Notes under the pieces: generated by a model
The model's database searches: none
What the model saw: the letters and a program-made list of their open reading frames with translations, nothing else
Told to the model about the DNA's origin: nothing
Position numbers and translations under genes: made by a program
From: Geodermatophilus sp. DF01-2
Lineage (GTDB): Bacteria; Actinomycetota; Actinomycetes; Mycobacteriales; Geodermatophilaceae
Direction: 5' to 3'
Assembly (NCBI RefSeq): GCF_004571065.1
Contig: NZ_SPQN01000002.1
Span: 1-64,000, forward strand
DNA length: 64,000 bases
Shown here: positions 43,634-52,391 of the stretch, one piece after another
Numbering within the stretch: the stretch's first letter is position 1
Layout of the letters: the number at the start of each line of letters is the position of its first letter

Positions 43634-44446
43634 TCACGCGACGGGAGCACTCCCCGACGTCGTCCGCACGCCGCCCAGGCCGGTTCCCCAGACGTCGGCC
43701 AAGGTGACCGTCTGCAGCCCCCGTTCGCCGAGCAGCCCGAGCAGCTGGTCGTAGACGGTCGTGACCGTCGGCTGGTTGGCGTGGCCCACGACCACCGCCT
43801 GCGCGGCGAACCACCGCCGGGCGGCGTCCATCAGCTGGTCGGGAGTGAGCAGCCGGTTGTCCTCGAGGGTGCCGTTCCACATGACGACCGTCGGGTGCCC
43901 GGCCTCGGCCCCGATCCGGTCCACCCGCTCGTCGTGGGACCCGAAGGGCGGCCGCAGGAACGGCGTCCGGACGCCGAAGGTGCTCTCGATCCAGTCCCGG
44001 TTGCGGCCGATCTCCTCGGCGACCTCGTCGTCGGAGAGCGTGGTCAGGTCGGGATGGGACCAGGTGTGGTTCCCCATCGCGACCTGGCCGGAGTCGACGA
44101 GCGGCTGGAGCCGGTCGCCGTTCTCCTCCCAGGAGGAGTAGCGGCCGTTCGGGAAGAAGGTCAGCCGGACACCGGTGTCCTCGGCGAACCGGCAGAACGC
44201 CCGGACCACCGCCGAGCTGGTGCCGTCGTCGATGGTCAGCGCGAGCGAGTTGCCGTCGCCGGGCAGACGGTCGACGACGCCGGTGGGCGCGGGCAGTACC
44301 CCGGCCCCCGGCAGGCTCACCGGCTCGGCCGCCGTGGCCGTGCTCACCGGCGCCCGCTCGGGGTCGACTAGGCCCGCGGTGCCGCGGCCCACGGCCGTCC
44401 CGGCCAGGCCCGCGGCGAGGAAGAGGAGGAAGCGACGGCGCTCCAC
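43634..44446 (-). CDS. Secreted polysaccharide deacetylase
   Basis: 270 residues. The N-terminal signal is ERRRFLLFLAAGLAGTAVG, followed by a linker and a NodB-type domain. Motif 1 is ALTIDDG (normally TFDDG, so Phe to Ile), motif 2 is NHTWSHPDL (zinc His pair), motif 3 is FLRPPFG, and a later VVMWNG/VVVGHANQP stands in for motifs 4-5. Likely acts on peptidoglycan or other N-acetylated glycans outside the cell. The start is GTG 44446. Confidence 0.9.
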   Translation of the reverse strand: MERRRFLLFLAAGLAGTAVGRGTAGLVDPERAPVSTATAAEPVSLPGAGVLPAPTGVVDRLPGDGNSLALTIDDGTSSAVVRAFCRFAEDTGVRLTFFPNGRYSSWEENGDRLQPLVDSGQVAMGNHTWSHPDLTTLSDDEVAEEIGRNRDWIESTFGVRTPFLRPPFGSHDERVDRIGAEAGHPTVVMWNGTLEDNRLLTPDQLMDAARRWFAAQAVVVGHANQPTVTTVYDQLLGLLGERGLQTVTLADVWGTGLGGVRTTSGSAPVA

Positions 44447-44658
44447 GCAGCGTGACGCTAGGGAACATCGGAGGCCCGCCCGCGCACCGACACGGGGCGC
44501 CCGAGCGGCCGGCACCATCCGTGTCGCGCCGGCGACCCATCGTCATCCCGTCGCCCGACGGTGGACTCGTGGTGCGCGCCACACCCACCGTCCGTAGCCT
44601 GTCGCCACCGCGCGTGCCGGACCGCCTCCGGCACGCCATGGGTCCGTGAGGAGCTGCC

Positions 44659-45684
44659 GTGCGTGCAGGTCGGGTCAGGGTCGTCGTCGCCGCGGTCGCG
44701 GCGCTGGTGCTCGTCGGTGGAGCGCCGGCCTCGGCCGCACCGCCGTCCGTGCCCGGTGCCCCTTCGGCACCGGCGCGGTCCGGGCCCGAGCTGAGCGAGC
44801 CGAAGGGGGACCTGGCCGCGTCGCTGTCGTGCAACGGCCCCCTCCGCGGCGCCGCCCGGGACCCGATCCTGCTCGTCCCGGGCACCACGCTCACGCCGGA
44901 GGTCAACTTCGGCTGGAACTACCAGCGCGCCTTCGACGCCCTCGGGTGGCGCTGGTGCGCCGTCACGCTGCCGTTCGACGCCACCGGGGACATCCAGGTC
45001 GCCGGCGAGTACGTCGTGCACGCCGTGCGCACGATGGCGAAGGAGTCCCGGCGGGACGTCGACGTCGTCGGCTACAGCCAGGGCGGCATGGTGCCGCGGT
45101 GGGCGCTGCGCTGGTGGCCCGACACCCGCGCGCTGGTCGACGACGTCGTCGGCCTGAGCCCGTCCAACCACGGCACCGTGGTCGCCGACGCCGCCTGCGC
45201 CGCCGCCGACTGCACCCCGGCCAACCACCAGCAGGCCTCGCAGTCACGCTTCCTCGCCGCGCTCAACAGCGGCGCCGAGACCTTCGCCGGCATCGACTAC
45301 ACCGTCGCCTACACGGTCGCCGACGAGATCGTCGTGCCGAACACTCCGCCGGCGCCGAGCTCGGCGCTGTACACCGGCGAGGGCACCATCGCCAACATCG
45401 CGCTGCAGGAGGTCTGCCCGGCCAACGCCGCCGACCACTTCGCCATCGGCAGCTACGACCCGGTCGGCTACGCGATCGTGGTCGACGCGCTGGAGCACGA
45501 CGGGCCGGCCGAGCGCAGCCGCATCTCGCCGCTGACCTGCGCGCGCCTCTTCCAGCCCGGGGTGGACCCGGCGACCTTCGCCGCCGACTACACGGCGATG
45601 GTCCGCTACGCCGGGAACAGCGAGGGCGACGCAGCGGAGGTCCCCGACGAGCCACCGCTGGCGCCGTACGTGCGCGAGCGCTGA
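44659..45684 (+). CDS. Secreted lipase/esterase (CalB-like)
   Basis: 341 residues. Sec signal peptide (VVVAAVAALVLVGGAPASA), then an alpha/beta-hydrolase: LLVPGTTLTPEVNFGWNYQR (oxyanion region), VDVVGYSQGGMVPRWALRWW (nucleophile Ser in GYSQGG), Asp in VADEIVVP and His in AADHFAIG. It resembles actinobacterial triacylglycerol lipases related to Candida antarctica lipase B. The start is GTG 44659 after GAGGAG. Confidence 0.9.
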   Translation: MRAGRVRVVVAAVAALVLVGGAPASAAPPSVPGAPSAPARSGPELSEPKGDLAASLSCNGPLRGAARDPILLVPGTTLTPEVNFGWNYQRAFDALGWRWCAVTLPFDATGDIQVAGEYVVHAVRTMAKESRRDVDVVGYSQGGMVPRWALRWWPDTRALVDDVVGLSPSNHGTVVADAACAAADCTPANHQQASQSRFLAALNSGAETFAGIDYTVAYTVADEIVVPNTPPAPSSALYTGEGTIANIALQEVCPANAADHFAIGSYDPVGYAIVVDALEHDGPAERSRISPLTCARLFQPGVDPATFAADYTAMVRYAGNSEGDAAEVPDEPPLAPYVRER

Positions 45685-45706
45685 CCGGGCGGCTCCCGGC
45701 CGGTCA
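45682..45706. terminator. Hairpin holding both stop codons, lipase/idi
   Basis: TGACCGG and CCGGTCA form the arms. The first three bases are the lipase stop and the last three the idi stop read from the other strand. Confidence 0.6.
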
Positions 45707-46258
45707 GCCGACGGGGACCAGGCCCGCCTCCTCGATGAGCCGGGCCTGCTCCCGGCACCAGGGCGACCAGGCGTCACCGGCGTCGGTCTCCTGGCGCCGG
45801 CGGAAGTCGGCCCAGTCGAGCAGCGCCCAGTCGCCCACCTCGCCGGGATCCGGCGCCGGGGTGCCGCCGAAGCGGCCGAGGTAGACGGGGCAGACCTCGT
45901 TCTCCACGACGCCGCGGAACTCGGCGCGGTACCGGTAGCCCGGCAGCGCCGCGCGCAGGTCGTCCACCTGCAGGCCCAGCTCGAAGGCGGCGCGGCGGGC
46001 GATCGCGGCGCCGTCGTCCTCACCCGGGCCGGGGTGGCCGCAGACGGTGTTGGTCCACATGCCCGGGAAGGTCTGCTTGACCTCGGCACGGCGGGTGACC
46101 AGCAGCCGGCCGGCGTCGTCGAACAGGTAGGCGGAGAAGGCCCGGTGCAGCGGCGTCTCGCCGTGGTGCACCAGCGGCTTGGGCATCGTGCCGATCGCCG
46201 TCCCGTCGTCGTCGAGCAGGACGATGAGCTCATCGGAGGTGGCCGTCACTCTGTCCAT
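45704..46258 (-). CDS. idi: Isopentenyl-diphosphate delta-isomerase (type 1)
   Basis: 184 residues. A Nudix-fold enzyme interconverting IPP and DMAPP. Motifs: ELIVLLDDDGTAIGTMPK, HRAFSAYLFDDAGRLLVTRR, WTNTVCGHPGPGED (catalytic Cys) and AEFRGVVENEVCPVYLGR (catalytic Glu). The start is ATG 46258. Its ribosome site, AGGA in GGTAGGACGACA, lies inside a 16-mer that also heads an unrelated minisatellite at 53625. The whole upstream region is an 85-bp repeat array, so expression control is unusual. Confidence 0.95.
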   Translation of the reverse strand: MDRVTATSDELIVLLDDDGTAIGTMPKPLVHHGETPLHRAFSAYLFDDAGRLLVTRRAEVKQTFPGMWTNTVCGHPGPGEDDGAAIARRAAFELGLQVDDLRAALPGYRYRAEFRGVVENEVCPVYLGRFGGTPAPDPGEVGDWALLDWADFRRRQETDAGDAWSPWCREQARLIEEAGLVPVG

Positions 46259-46274
46259 TGTCGTCCTACCGGAC
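46259..46274. repeat. 16-mer TGTCGTCCTACCGGAC, copy 1
   Basis: Identical to 53625-53640. It directly abuts the idi start codon and supplies its ribosome-binding site on the minus strand. Confidence 0.9.
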
Positions 46275-46280
46275 TCCACC

Positions 46281-46557
46281 CGCGGCCCGGAGCCGTTCCC
46301 GGCCGCCGCTGAGCCGGTCCGCGGCCTCCTCGGGGAACCTCCGGCCCCACCTCGTCGACCGCAACCACGGCCCGGAGCCGTTCCCGGCCGCCGCTGAGCC
46401 GGTCCGCGGCCTCCTCGGGGAACCTCCGGCCCCACCTCCTCGACCGCAACCGCGGCCCGGAGCCGTTCCCGGCCGCCGCTGAGCCGGTCCGCGGCCTCCT
46501 CGGGGAACCTCCGGCCCCACCTCCTCGACCGCAACCACGGCCCGGAGCCGTTCCCGG
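46281..46557. repeat. Minisatellite, 85-bp unit, ~3.2 copies
   Basis: CGGCCCGGAGCCG recurs at 46283, 46368, 46453 and 46538, exactly 85 bp apart, with only scattered base changes (for example CTCGTCGACC against CTCCTCGACC). It fills the whole gap between idi and the divergent alpha/beta hydrolase gene, so it also lies upstream of both. No gene is present; long open frames through it arise from the repeat. Confidence 0.93.
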
Positions 46558-46616
46558 GTTCGAGCGCGAGGACGGAGACCCGGCGGTGCGGTCGGCGATC
46601 ACGACCAGCGGCGGGC

Positions 46617-47483
46617 ATGACCGCCGTGCTCCCCGGGCACCGTCCCGGGGTGGACAGCTTCCGACGCGACGGCATGGTCTTCGACGTCCGGGACGGCGGC
46701 CCGGCCGACGGCGAGCCGGTGGTGCTCCTGCACGGCTTCCCGCAGGATTCCGCCGCCTGGACCGCGGTGGCCGGCGAGCTGCACGAAGCGGGGCTGCGCA
46801 CGCTGGCACCGGACCAGCGGGGCTACTCCCCCAGCGCCCGGCCGTCGGGCCGCTCGGCCTACCGGCTGCGCGAGCTGACCGCCGACGTCCTGACGTTGCT
46901 CGACGAGGCCGAGCTCGGCAGCGCGCACGTCGTCGGACACGACTGGGGCGGCATCGTCGGGTGGGCGCTGGCGGCCTGGCACCCGGAACGGGTGCGCACC
47001 CTCACCGCGCTCTCGGTGCCGCACCCGGCGGCGATGGCCAAGGCGTTCGTCTCCAGCGACCAGGCGCTGCGCTCCTACTACATGGCGCTGTTCCAGGTGC
47101 CGGTGCTGCCCGAGCGGCTGCTGCTGGCGGTCGGTGGTGAGCCGCTGCGCCGCATGCTCCTGCGCAGCGACCTGCCACCCGACGTGGCCGAGCACTACGT
47201 GCAGCGGATGCGCGAGCCCGGTGCGCTCTCGGCCGCGATCGCCTGGTACCGGGCGCTGCCGCTCGGCGCCCGGAACCCGGTCGGCCGGGTGCGCGTGCCG
47301 ACCCTGCACCTGTGGAGCACCGGCGACGCGTTCCTCGGCCGCACCGCCACCGAGCAGACCCGGCAGTTCGTCGACGCGCCCTACCGGCTGGAGGTCCTCG
47401 AGGGCGTGACCCACTGGATCCCCGAGCTGGCACCCGAGCGGGTCGCCGAGCTGGTCACCGAGCACGTCCGCGCACACCCCTGA
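46617..47483 (+). CDS. Alpha/beta hydrolase (epoxide-hydrolase-like)
   Basis: 288 residues. Motifs: VVLLHGFPQDSAAWTAVAGE (HGxP oxyanion), LAPDQRGYSPSARP, HVVGHDWGGIVGWALAAWHP (nucleophile Asp in GHDWGG, as in soluble epoxide hydrolases and haloalkane dehalogenases), and a C-terminal GVTHWIPELAPERVAEL with the catalytic His. A cap domain lies between. The start is ATG 46617. The promoter must lie within or just after the 85-bp repeat array. Confidence 0.92.
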   Translation: MTAVLPGHRPGVDSFRRDGMVFDVRDGGPADGEPVVLLHGFPQDSAAWTAVAGELHEAGLRTLAPDQRGYSPSARPSGRSAYRLRELTADVLTLLDEAELGSAHVVGHDWGGIVGWALAAWHPERVRTLTALSVPHPAAMAKAFVSSDQALRSYYMALFQVPVLPERLLLAVGGEPLRRMLLRSDLPPDVAEHYVQRMREPGALSAAIAWYRALPLGARNPVGRVRVPTLHLWSTGDAFLGRTATEQTRQFVDAPYRLEVLEGVTHWIPELAPERVAELVTEHVRAHP

Positions 47484-47506
47484 CGCCCGACGCCCGAAGG
47501 TCAGGG
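47478..47506. terminator. Hairpin holding both stop codons, hydrolase/paaR
   Basis: CCCTGAC and GTCAGGG form the arms of a stem that includes the stop codons of the two convergent genes. Confidence 0.55.
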
Positions 47507-48109
47507 TCGGGCGCGCAAGCCCTGGAAGGTCGTGGCGACCAGCGCGTCGGCGAGGTCGTCCGCCGAGAGGCCACCGTCCGTGCGGTACCACTCGATGAGC
47601 GAGTTGACGGTGCCGAACAGCAGTCGGCTGGTGACGGCGGGGTCGATGTCGGGACGCACGTCGCCCTGCTCCTCGGCGGCGCGCACCAGGTCGGTGACGA
47701 TCCGGTCGAAGGTGCGCCGGCGGTCGAGGGCGGCGCGCTCGACCTCGGAGTTCCCCCGCACCCGGAGCAGCAGGGTCACGGAGGGCAGCTCCGCGGCGAG
47801 CACCCGGACCGAGCCGCGGACGACGTGCTCCAGCCGGTCGATCGCCCGGCCGGTGGTGGCGCCCGGCTCCTCGGTCACGGCGAAGAGCGCGTCGAGGGCG
47901 CGGTCCAGGGCGAGCCGGAGCAGGTCGACCTTGCTGGGGACGTGGTGGTAGATGGCCGACTTGGTGACCCCCAGCCGCGCGGCCAGCTCGTCCATGCTGG
48001 TCGCCTCGTAGCCGCGCTCGTTGAACACGGCGACGGCGACGTCCAGCAGGGACCCCAGCGAGTGCCCGGGCCGGCCGCGCCGTCCGGTCGTCGTCCCGGA
48101 CAGGCTCAC
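47501..48109 (-). CDS. paaR: TetR-family regulator of phenylacetate genes
   Basis: 202 residues. HTH: LLDVAVAVFNERGYEATSMD, ELAARLGVTKSAIYHHVPSK. The C-terminal domain is TetR-like (VVRGSVRVLAAELPSVTLLL; SRLLFGTVNSLIEWYR). The start GTG 48109 overlaps the paaK stop (GTGA), so it is the second gene of a paaK-paaR unit. A CTGACC-aggc-GGTCAG palindrome in the paaK/paaA promoter is its likely operator, and phenylacetyl-CoA its likely ligand by analogy with PaaR of corynebacteria. Confidence 0.88.
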   Translation of the reverse strand: MSLSGTTTGRRGRPGHSLGSLLDVAVAVFNERGYEATSMDELAARLGVTKSAIYHHVPSKVDLLRLALDRALDALFAVTEEPGATTGRAIDRLEHVVRGSVRVLAAELPSVTLLLRVRGNSEVERAALDRRRTFDRIVTDLVRAAEEQGDVRPDIDPAVTSRLLFGTVNSLIEWYRTDGGLSADDLADALVATTFQGLRARP

Positions 48110-49443
48110 GCCCCTGTCCGCTCACGCCGGTCGCTGATCCGCTGGAGCTTGCCGACCGACCGCGGCAGGCTCTCCGGCGCCACCACGACCACCTCCACGC
48201 TGGTGCCCACGGTGTCCTTGACCGCGCGCTCGACCTCCCGGGCCGCGGGGTCGCGACGCTCGGACGGGCAGTCCGGGCGGGCCTCGACCTCGACGGCGAG
48301 GTGGTCCAGCCGGCCGCGGGTGGTGAGCACCAGTCGGAAGTGCGGGGACAGGCCCGGCGTGCGGAGGACGACCTCCTCGACCTGCGTGGGGAAGAGGTTG
48401 ACCCCGCGCAGGATGATCATGTCGTCGGTCCGGCCGGTGACCTTCTCCATCCGGCGCATCCCCGGCCGCGCGGTGCCTGGCAGCAGGCGGGTGAGGTCGC
48501 GGGTGCGGTAACGGACGACGGGCATGGCCTCCTTGGTGAGGGAGGTGAAGACCAGCTCGCCGAGCTCGCCGTCCGGCAGCACCTCGCCGGTGAGCGGGTC
48601 GATGACCTCGGGGTAGAAGTGGTCCTCCCAGACGTGCAGACCGTCCTTGGTCTCCACGCACTCCTGGGAGACACCGGGGCCCATGACCTCGGACAGGCCG
48701 TAGATGTCGACGGCCTCGATGTCGAGGCGGTCCTCCACCTCGCGGCGCATCTGCTCGGTCCACGGCTCGGCGCCGAAGATGCCGATCTCCAGGGAGCTGG
48801 CCCGCGGGTCCAGGCCCTGCTTCTCGAACTCGTCGATGACGGTGAGCATGTAGCTCGGCGTCACCATGATGATCCGCGGGCGGAAGTCGGCGATCAGCTG
48901 CACCTGCCGCGGCGTCATCCCGCCGGACACGGGGATGACCGTGCACCCCAGCTTCTCGGCGCCGTAGTGCGCGCCCAGCCCGCCGGTGAACAGCCCGTAG
49001 CCGTAGGCGTTGTGCAGCCGGTCCCCCGTGCGGCCGCCGGCCGCGCGGATCGACCGGGCCATCACCGTGGCCCAGGTGTCGATGTCCTTCTCCGTGTAGC
49101 CGACGACCGTGGGCTTGCCCGTGGTGCCGGAGGAGGCGTGCACCCGGCGCACCTGCTCCTGGGGGACGGCGAACATCCCGAACGGGTAGTTGTCGCGCAG
49201 GTCGGCCTTGCCGGTCGTCGGGAACCGCGCCAGGTCGGCCAGCTCGCGGCAGTCGTCGGGGTGCACCCCGGCGGCGTCGAAGGCCCGGCGGTGGTGCGGC
49301 ACGTTCTCGTAGGCGTGACGCAGCGTCCACCGCAGCCGCTCGAGCTGCAGGACCCGCAGCTCGTCGACCCCCATCCGCTCCTCGGGGTCGAGCGTGTCCG
49401 GCTCGGGGGCGGCGCCCACGCGCCGGTCCGCGGTCGTCGTCAT
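48106..49443 (-). CDS. paaK: Phenylacetate-CoA ligase
   Basis: 445 residues. ATP-dependent activation of phenylacetate to phenylacetyl-CoA, the first pathway step. Adenylate-forming motifs: RVHASSGTTGKPTVVGYTEK (P-loop-like), YGYGLFTGGLGAHYGAEKLG, GIFGAEPWTEQMR, DIYGLSEVMGPGVSQEC, YRTRDLTRLLPG and a C-terminal VGKLQRISDRR with the catalytic Lys. The start is ATG 49443. It is divergent from paaABCDE with a shared 112-bp promoter region. Confidence 0.96.
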   Translation of the reverse strand: MTTTADRRVGAAPEPDTLDPEERMGVDELRVLQLERLRWTLRHAYENVPHHRRAFDAAGVHPDDCRELADLARFPTTGKADLRDNYPFGMFAVPQEQVRRVHASSGTTGKPTVVGYTEKDIDTWATVMARSIRAAGGRTGDRLHNAYGYGLFTGGLGAHYGAEKLGCTVIPVSGGMTPRQVQLIADFRPRIIMVTPSYMLTVIDEFEKQGLDPRASSLEIGIFGAEPWTEQMRREVEDRLDIEAVDIYGLSEVMGPGVSQECVETKDGLHVWEDHFYPEVIDPLTGEVLPDGELGELVFTSLTKEAMPVVRYRTRDLTRLLPGTARPGMRRMEKVTGRTDDMIILRGVNLFPTQVEEVVLRTPGLSPHFRLVLTTRGRLDHLAVEVEARPDCPSERRDPAAREVERAVKDTVGTSVEVVVVAPESLPRSVGKLQRISDRRERTGA

Positions 49444-49519
49444 GGCCCGCCGTCCCCCGTCCTTCCGGCGCCCACCTCTGGGGCGCTTGTGTCCCGCCGT
49501 GTCCTGGGCCACACTATTC

Positions 49520-49535
49520 CTGACCAGGCGGTCAG
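49520..49535. promoter_or_regulatory. TetR/PaaR-type operator in paaK-paaA promoter
   Basis: CTGACC-AGGC-GGTCAG, a perfect 6-4-6 palindrome 20 bp upstream of paaA. It resembles the actinobacterial PaaR motif with ACTGACCG/CGGTCAGT half-sites. It can control both directions. Confidence 0.8.
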
Positions 49536-49555
49536 TAAATACCTGAGGAGGGGCG

Positions 49556-50524
49556 ATGTCCACGCCGACTGTGGAGCACTCGCTGGACGAGGCGGCGTTC
49601 CATGAGCACTTCGACGCCACCATCGCCGCCGATCGGCGGATCGAGCCGCGTGACTGGATGCCGGAGGGCTACCGCAGGACGCTCATCCGCCAGATCGCGC
49701 AGCACGCGCACTCGGAGATCATCGGCATGCAACCGGAGGGTGACTGGCTGCTGGCCGCACCCAGCCTGCGGCGCAAGGCGATCCTGCTGGCCAAGGTCCA
49801 GGACGAGGCCGGGCACGGCATGTACCTCTACTCGGCCGCCGAGACCCTCGGCGCCGACCGCGCCGACCTCACCGACAAGCTCATCGAGCGCAAGCAGAAG
49901 TACAGCTCGATCTTCAACTACGCGACGCTCACCTACGCCGACGTCGGCGTCATCGGCTGGCTGGTCGACGGCGCGGCGATCTGCAACCAGGTGCCGCTGT
50001 GCCGCTCCTCGTACGGGCCCTACGCGCGGGCGATGATCCGCATCTGCAAGGAGGAGTCGTTCCACCAGCGGCAGGGCTACGAGCTGCTGATGACGATGAT
50101 GCGCGGCACGCCCGCGCAGCGGGCGATGGTGCAGGACGCCGTCGACCGGTGGTGGTGGCCCTCGTTGATGATGTTCGGCCCGCCGGACGACGACAGCCCC
50201 AACTCGGCGCAGTCGATGGCGTGGGGCATCAAGCGGCACAGCAACGACGAGCTGCGCCAGCGGTTCGTCGACATGACCGTGCCGCAGGCCGAGTTCCTCG
50301 GCGTCACCCTGCCCGACCCGGAGCTGCGCCTGGACCCGGAGACCGGCCACCACCGGTTCGGCGCCATCGACTGGGACGAGTTCAAGCGGGTCATCAGCGG
50401 CGACGGCCCGGCCAACGCCGAGCGGATCGCGCGCCGCCGGGCCGCCCGCGACGACAACGCGTGGGTCACCGAGGCCGCGACCGCCTACGCCACCAAGCAC
50501 GCCGCACGGAAGCACTCGGCATGA
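49556..50524 (+). CDS. paaA: Phenylacetyl-CoA epoxidase subunit A
   Basis: 322 residues. Catalytic di-iron subunit of the multicomponent oxygenase that epoxidises phenylacetyl-CoA. Iron-ligand helices: [20 protein letters not shown] (ExxH) and [20 protein letters not shown] (ExxH). Other family blocks: [18 protein letters not shown] and [19 protein letters not shown]. The start is ATG 49556 after GAGGAGG. It overlaps paaB by ATGA. First gene of the paaABCDE operon. Confidence 0.97.
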   Translation: MSTPTVEHSLDEAAFHEHFDATIAADRRIEPRDWMPEGYRRTLIRQIAQHAHSEIIGMQPEGDWLLAAPSLRRKAILLAKVQDEAGHGMYLYSAAETLGADRADLTDKLIERKQKYSSIFNYATLTYADVGVIGWLVDGAAICNQVPLCRSSYGPYARAMIRICKEESFHQRQGYELLMTMMRGTPAQRAMVQDAVDRWWWPSLMMFGPPDDDSPNSAQSMAWGIKRHSNDELRQRFVDMTVPQAEFLGVTLPDPELRLDPETGHHRFGAIDWDEFKRVISGDGPANAERIARRRAARDDNAWVTEAATAYATKHAARKHSA

Positions 50525-50889
50525 GCACCGACGTCACCGCCGAGGGCGGGCACGGCGCCGTCCCCACCGGCCCCGAGGTGCCGGTCGAGGCCACACCGGC
50601 GGCCAGCCGGCGGGACTGGCCGCTCTACGAGGTGTTCGTGCGCGGCAAGCGCGGCATCAACCACGTGCACGTCGGCTCGCTCCACGCCGCGGACGACGAG
50701 ATGGCCGTGCACGCCGCCCGCGACCTGTACACCCGGCGCAACGAGGGCGTGAGCATCTGGGTGGTCCAGGCCGCCGACATCACCGCGTCGAGCCCCGACG
50801 AGAAGGACCCGATGTTCGCCCCGAGCGGCGACAAGGTCTACCGCCACCCGACGTTCTACGAGATTCCAGAGAACGTCCCCCACATGTGA
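50521..50889 (+). CDS. paaB: Phenylacetyl-CoA epoxidase subunit B
   Basis: 122 residues. Small structural subunit bridging the PaaAC heterodimers. Signature [51 protein letters not shown] and [16 protein letters not shown] at the end. The N-terminal ~30 residues are an unrelated Ala/Gly/Pro extension. The start overlaps the paaA stop. A REP-like hairpin (50890-50932) begins at the base after its stop. Confidence 0.96.
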   Translation: MSTDVTAEGGHGAVPTGPEVPVEATPAASRRDWPLYEVFVRGKRGINHVHVGSLHAADDEMAVHAARDLYTRRNEGVSIWVVQAADITASSPDEKDPMFAPSGDKVYRHPTFYEIPENVPHM

Positions 50890-50932
50890 GCGGAGTCGCT
50901 CGGTGACGGTTTCCGCACTCGAGCGACTCCGC
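50890..50932. repeat. REP-like hairpin, copy 2, between paaB and paaC
   Basis: A perfect 13-bp stem (GCGGAGTCGCTCG) with a 17-base loop beginning GTGACGGTTTCC, the same loop start as at 30140-30196. It interrupts an otherwise overlapping operon and could process or partly terminate the transcript. Confidence 0.88.
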
Positions 50933-50947
50933 ACGAGGAGCACACGC

Positions 50948-51859
50948 ATGGCGCACGAAGAGACCGTGTACGAGGCGCTCGACCACGCCTCCGGCGGCGA
51001 CGGACACTGGGCCTTCGGCACCGGCTTCGACGAGCCGCTGGCCGGCGTCGACACCACGGTCCCCGAGGGCATCGACCCGGCCGACCTCGGCGAGTACTGC
51101 CTGATGCTCGGCGACGACGCCCTGGTCCTGGCGCAGCAGCTCACCCGGTGGGTCACCGCGGCGCCGGAGCTGGAGGAGGAGGTCGCCGTCGCGAACGTCG
51201 CCCTCGACCTGCTCGGCCAGGCCCGTCTCCTGCTGGCCCGCGCCGGCTCGGTCGGCGTCCTCGGCCGGGCCCGGGAGCAGGCCACCGAGTCGATCCCCGA
51301 CGAGGACGCGCTCGCCTACTTCCGCGACCCCGACGAGTACCGCAACACCGGCCTGGTCGAGGCACCCAACGGCGACTTCGCCCGGACGATGGTCCGGCTG
51401 CTGGCGGCCGCGACCGTGCGGCTGGCCGTCTTCGCCCGGCTCCGCGACTCCCGCGACCCGGTGCTCGCCGCGATCGCCGCCAAGGGCGTCAACGAGCTGG
51501 CCTACCACCGCGACCACGCCGCCCGCTGGGTGCTGCGCCTCGGGGACGGCACCGAGGAGTCGCACCGGCGCGCACAGGCCGGCGTCGACACGGTCTGGCC
51601 GCTCCTGGACGACGTCTGCACCGCCACCGACCTCGAGGTGCGGCTCACCGCGGCCGGCGTCGCGGTCGACCCGGCCGATGTGCGGGACGAGGTCAGCGAC
51701 GTGCTCACCCAGGTGCTCGAGCGGGCGACCCTCACGGCACCCGACTGGCCGGCCGCCGCACCACCCCGCGGCCGGCGCGGCGAGCACACCCCGGAGCTGG
51801 CCGAGCTGCTCACGGACCTGCAGGGGCTGGCGCGGCAGCACCCGGCGGCGACCTGGTGA
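50948..51859 (+). CDS. paaC: Phenylacetyl-CoA epoxidase subunit C
   Basis: 303 residues. Non-catalytic ferritin-like partner of PaaA: YCLMLGDDALVLAQQLTRWV, EEEVAVANVALDLLGQARLL, DALAYFRDPDEYRNTGLVEA, PNGDFARTMVRLL, AAIAAKGVNELAYHRDHAAR and WVLRLGDGTEESHRR. The start is ATG 50948 behind GAGGAG. The stop overlaps paaD by GTGA. The hairpin immediately upstream is the only spacer in paaA-D. Confidence 0.96.
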   Translation: MAHEETVYEALDHASGGDGHWAFGTGFDEPLAGVDTTVPEGIDPADLGEYCLMLGDDALVLAQQLTRWVTAAPELEEEVAVANVALDLLGQARLLLARAGSVGVLGRAREQATESIPDEDALAYFRDPDEYRNTGLVEAPNGDFARTMVRLLAAATVRLAVFARLRDSRDPVLAAIAAKGVNELAYHRDHAARWVLRLGDGTEESHRRAQAGVDTVWPLLDDVCTATDLEVRLTAAGVAVDPADVRDEVSDVLTQVLERATLTAPDWPAAAPPRGRRGEHTPELAELLTDLQGLARQHPAATW

Positions 51860-52383
51860 CCGCGGTGAGCAGCCGATATCGCGACATCGACACCGTCGAT
51901 CCCCGGACGATCGCCGAGACGGTCACCGACCCCGAGCTGCCGCAGCTGACCCTCGCCGACCTCGGGGTCCTGCGCGACGTCCGCGTCGTGGAGGGCATCG
52001 TCGTCGTGGAGATCACCCCGACCTACACGGGCTGTCCGGCGATGGGCACGATGCGCGCCGATCTGATGCACGCACTCCACGCGGCCGGCTTCCCCGACGT
52101 CGACGTCCGCACCGTGCTCGCCCCCGCGTGGAGCACCGACTGGATCTCCGCAGCCGGCCGGCGCAAGCTCGCCGAGGCCGGCATCGCGCCGCCGGGCAGT
52201 GCGCCGGTCCGCGCCGACGGCCCGGTGCCGCTCCAGCTCGGGCCTCCGCGCCGGACGGCGTCCTGCCCCCTGTGCGGCTCGCCCGACACCGAGGAGCTGA
52301 GCGAGTTCGGCGCGACCGCCTGCAAGGCACTGCGCCGCTGCCTCAGCTGCCGGGAGCCCTTCGAGCACGTGAAGGAGATCTAG
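51856..52383 (+). CDS. paaD: Phenylacetate pathway maturation protein PaaD
   Basis: 175 residues. The N-terminal MIP18/DUF59 domain (TVTDPELPQLTLADLGVLRD; EITPTYTGCPAMGTM) is followed by a C-terminal four-Cys zinc motif (CPLCGSPDTEELSEFGATAC; RRCLSCREPFEHVKEI). It is thought to help insert the Fe-S cluster or di-iron site of the epoxidase. The start is GTG 51856 overlapping paaC; GTG 51865 is an alternative. A 160-bp repeat-like spacer separates it from paaE. Confidence 0.94.
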   Translation: MTAVSSRYRDIDTVDPRTIAETVTDPELPQLTLADLGVLRDVRVVEGIVVVEITPTYTGCPAMGTMRADLMHALHAAGFPDVDVRTVLAPAWSTDWISAAGRRKLAEAGIAPPGSAPVRADGPVPLQLGPPRRTASCPLCGSPDTEELSEFGATACKALRRCLSCREPFEHVKEI

Positions 52384-52391
52384 GTGCCACG

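Noticed and set aside
46281-46557. Repeat protein encoded by long frames through the 85-bp array
   Set aside because: Because 85 is not a multiple of three, the frames change meaning from unit to unit; there is no start with a ribosome site and no family character.
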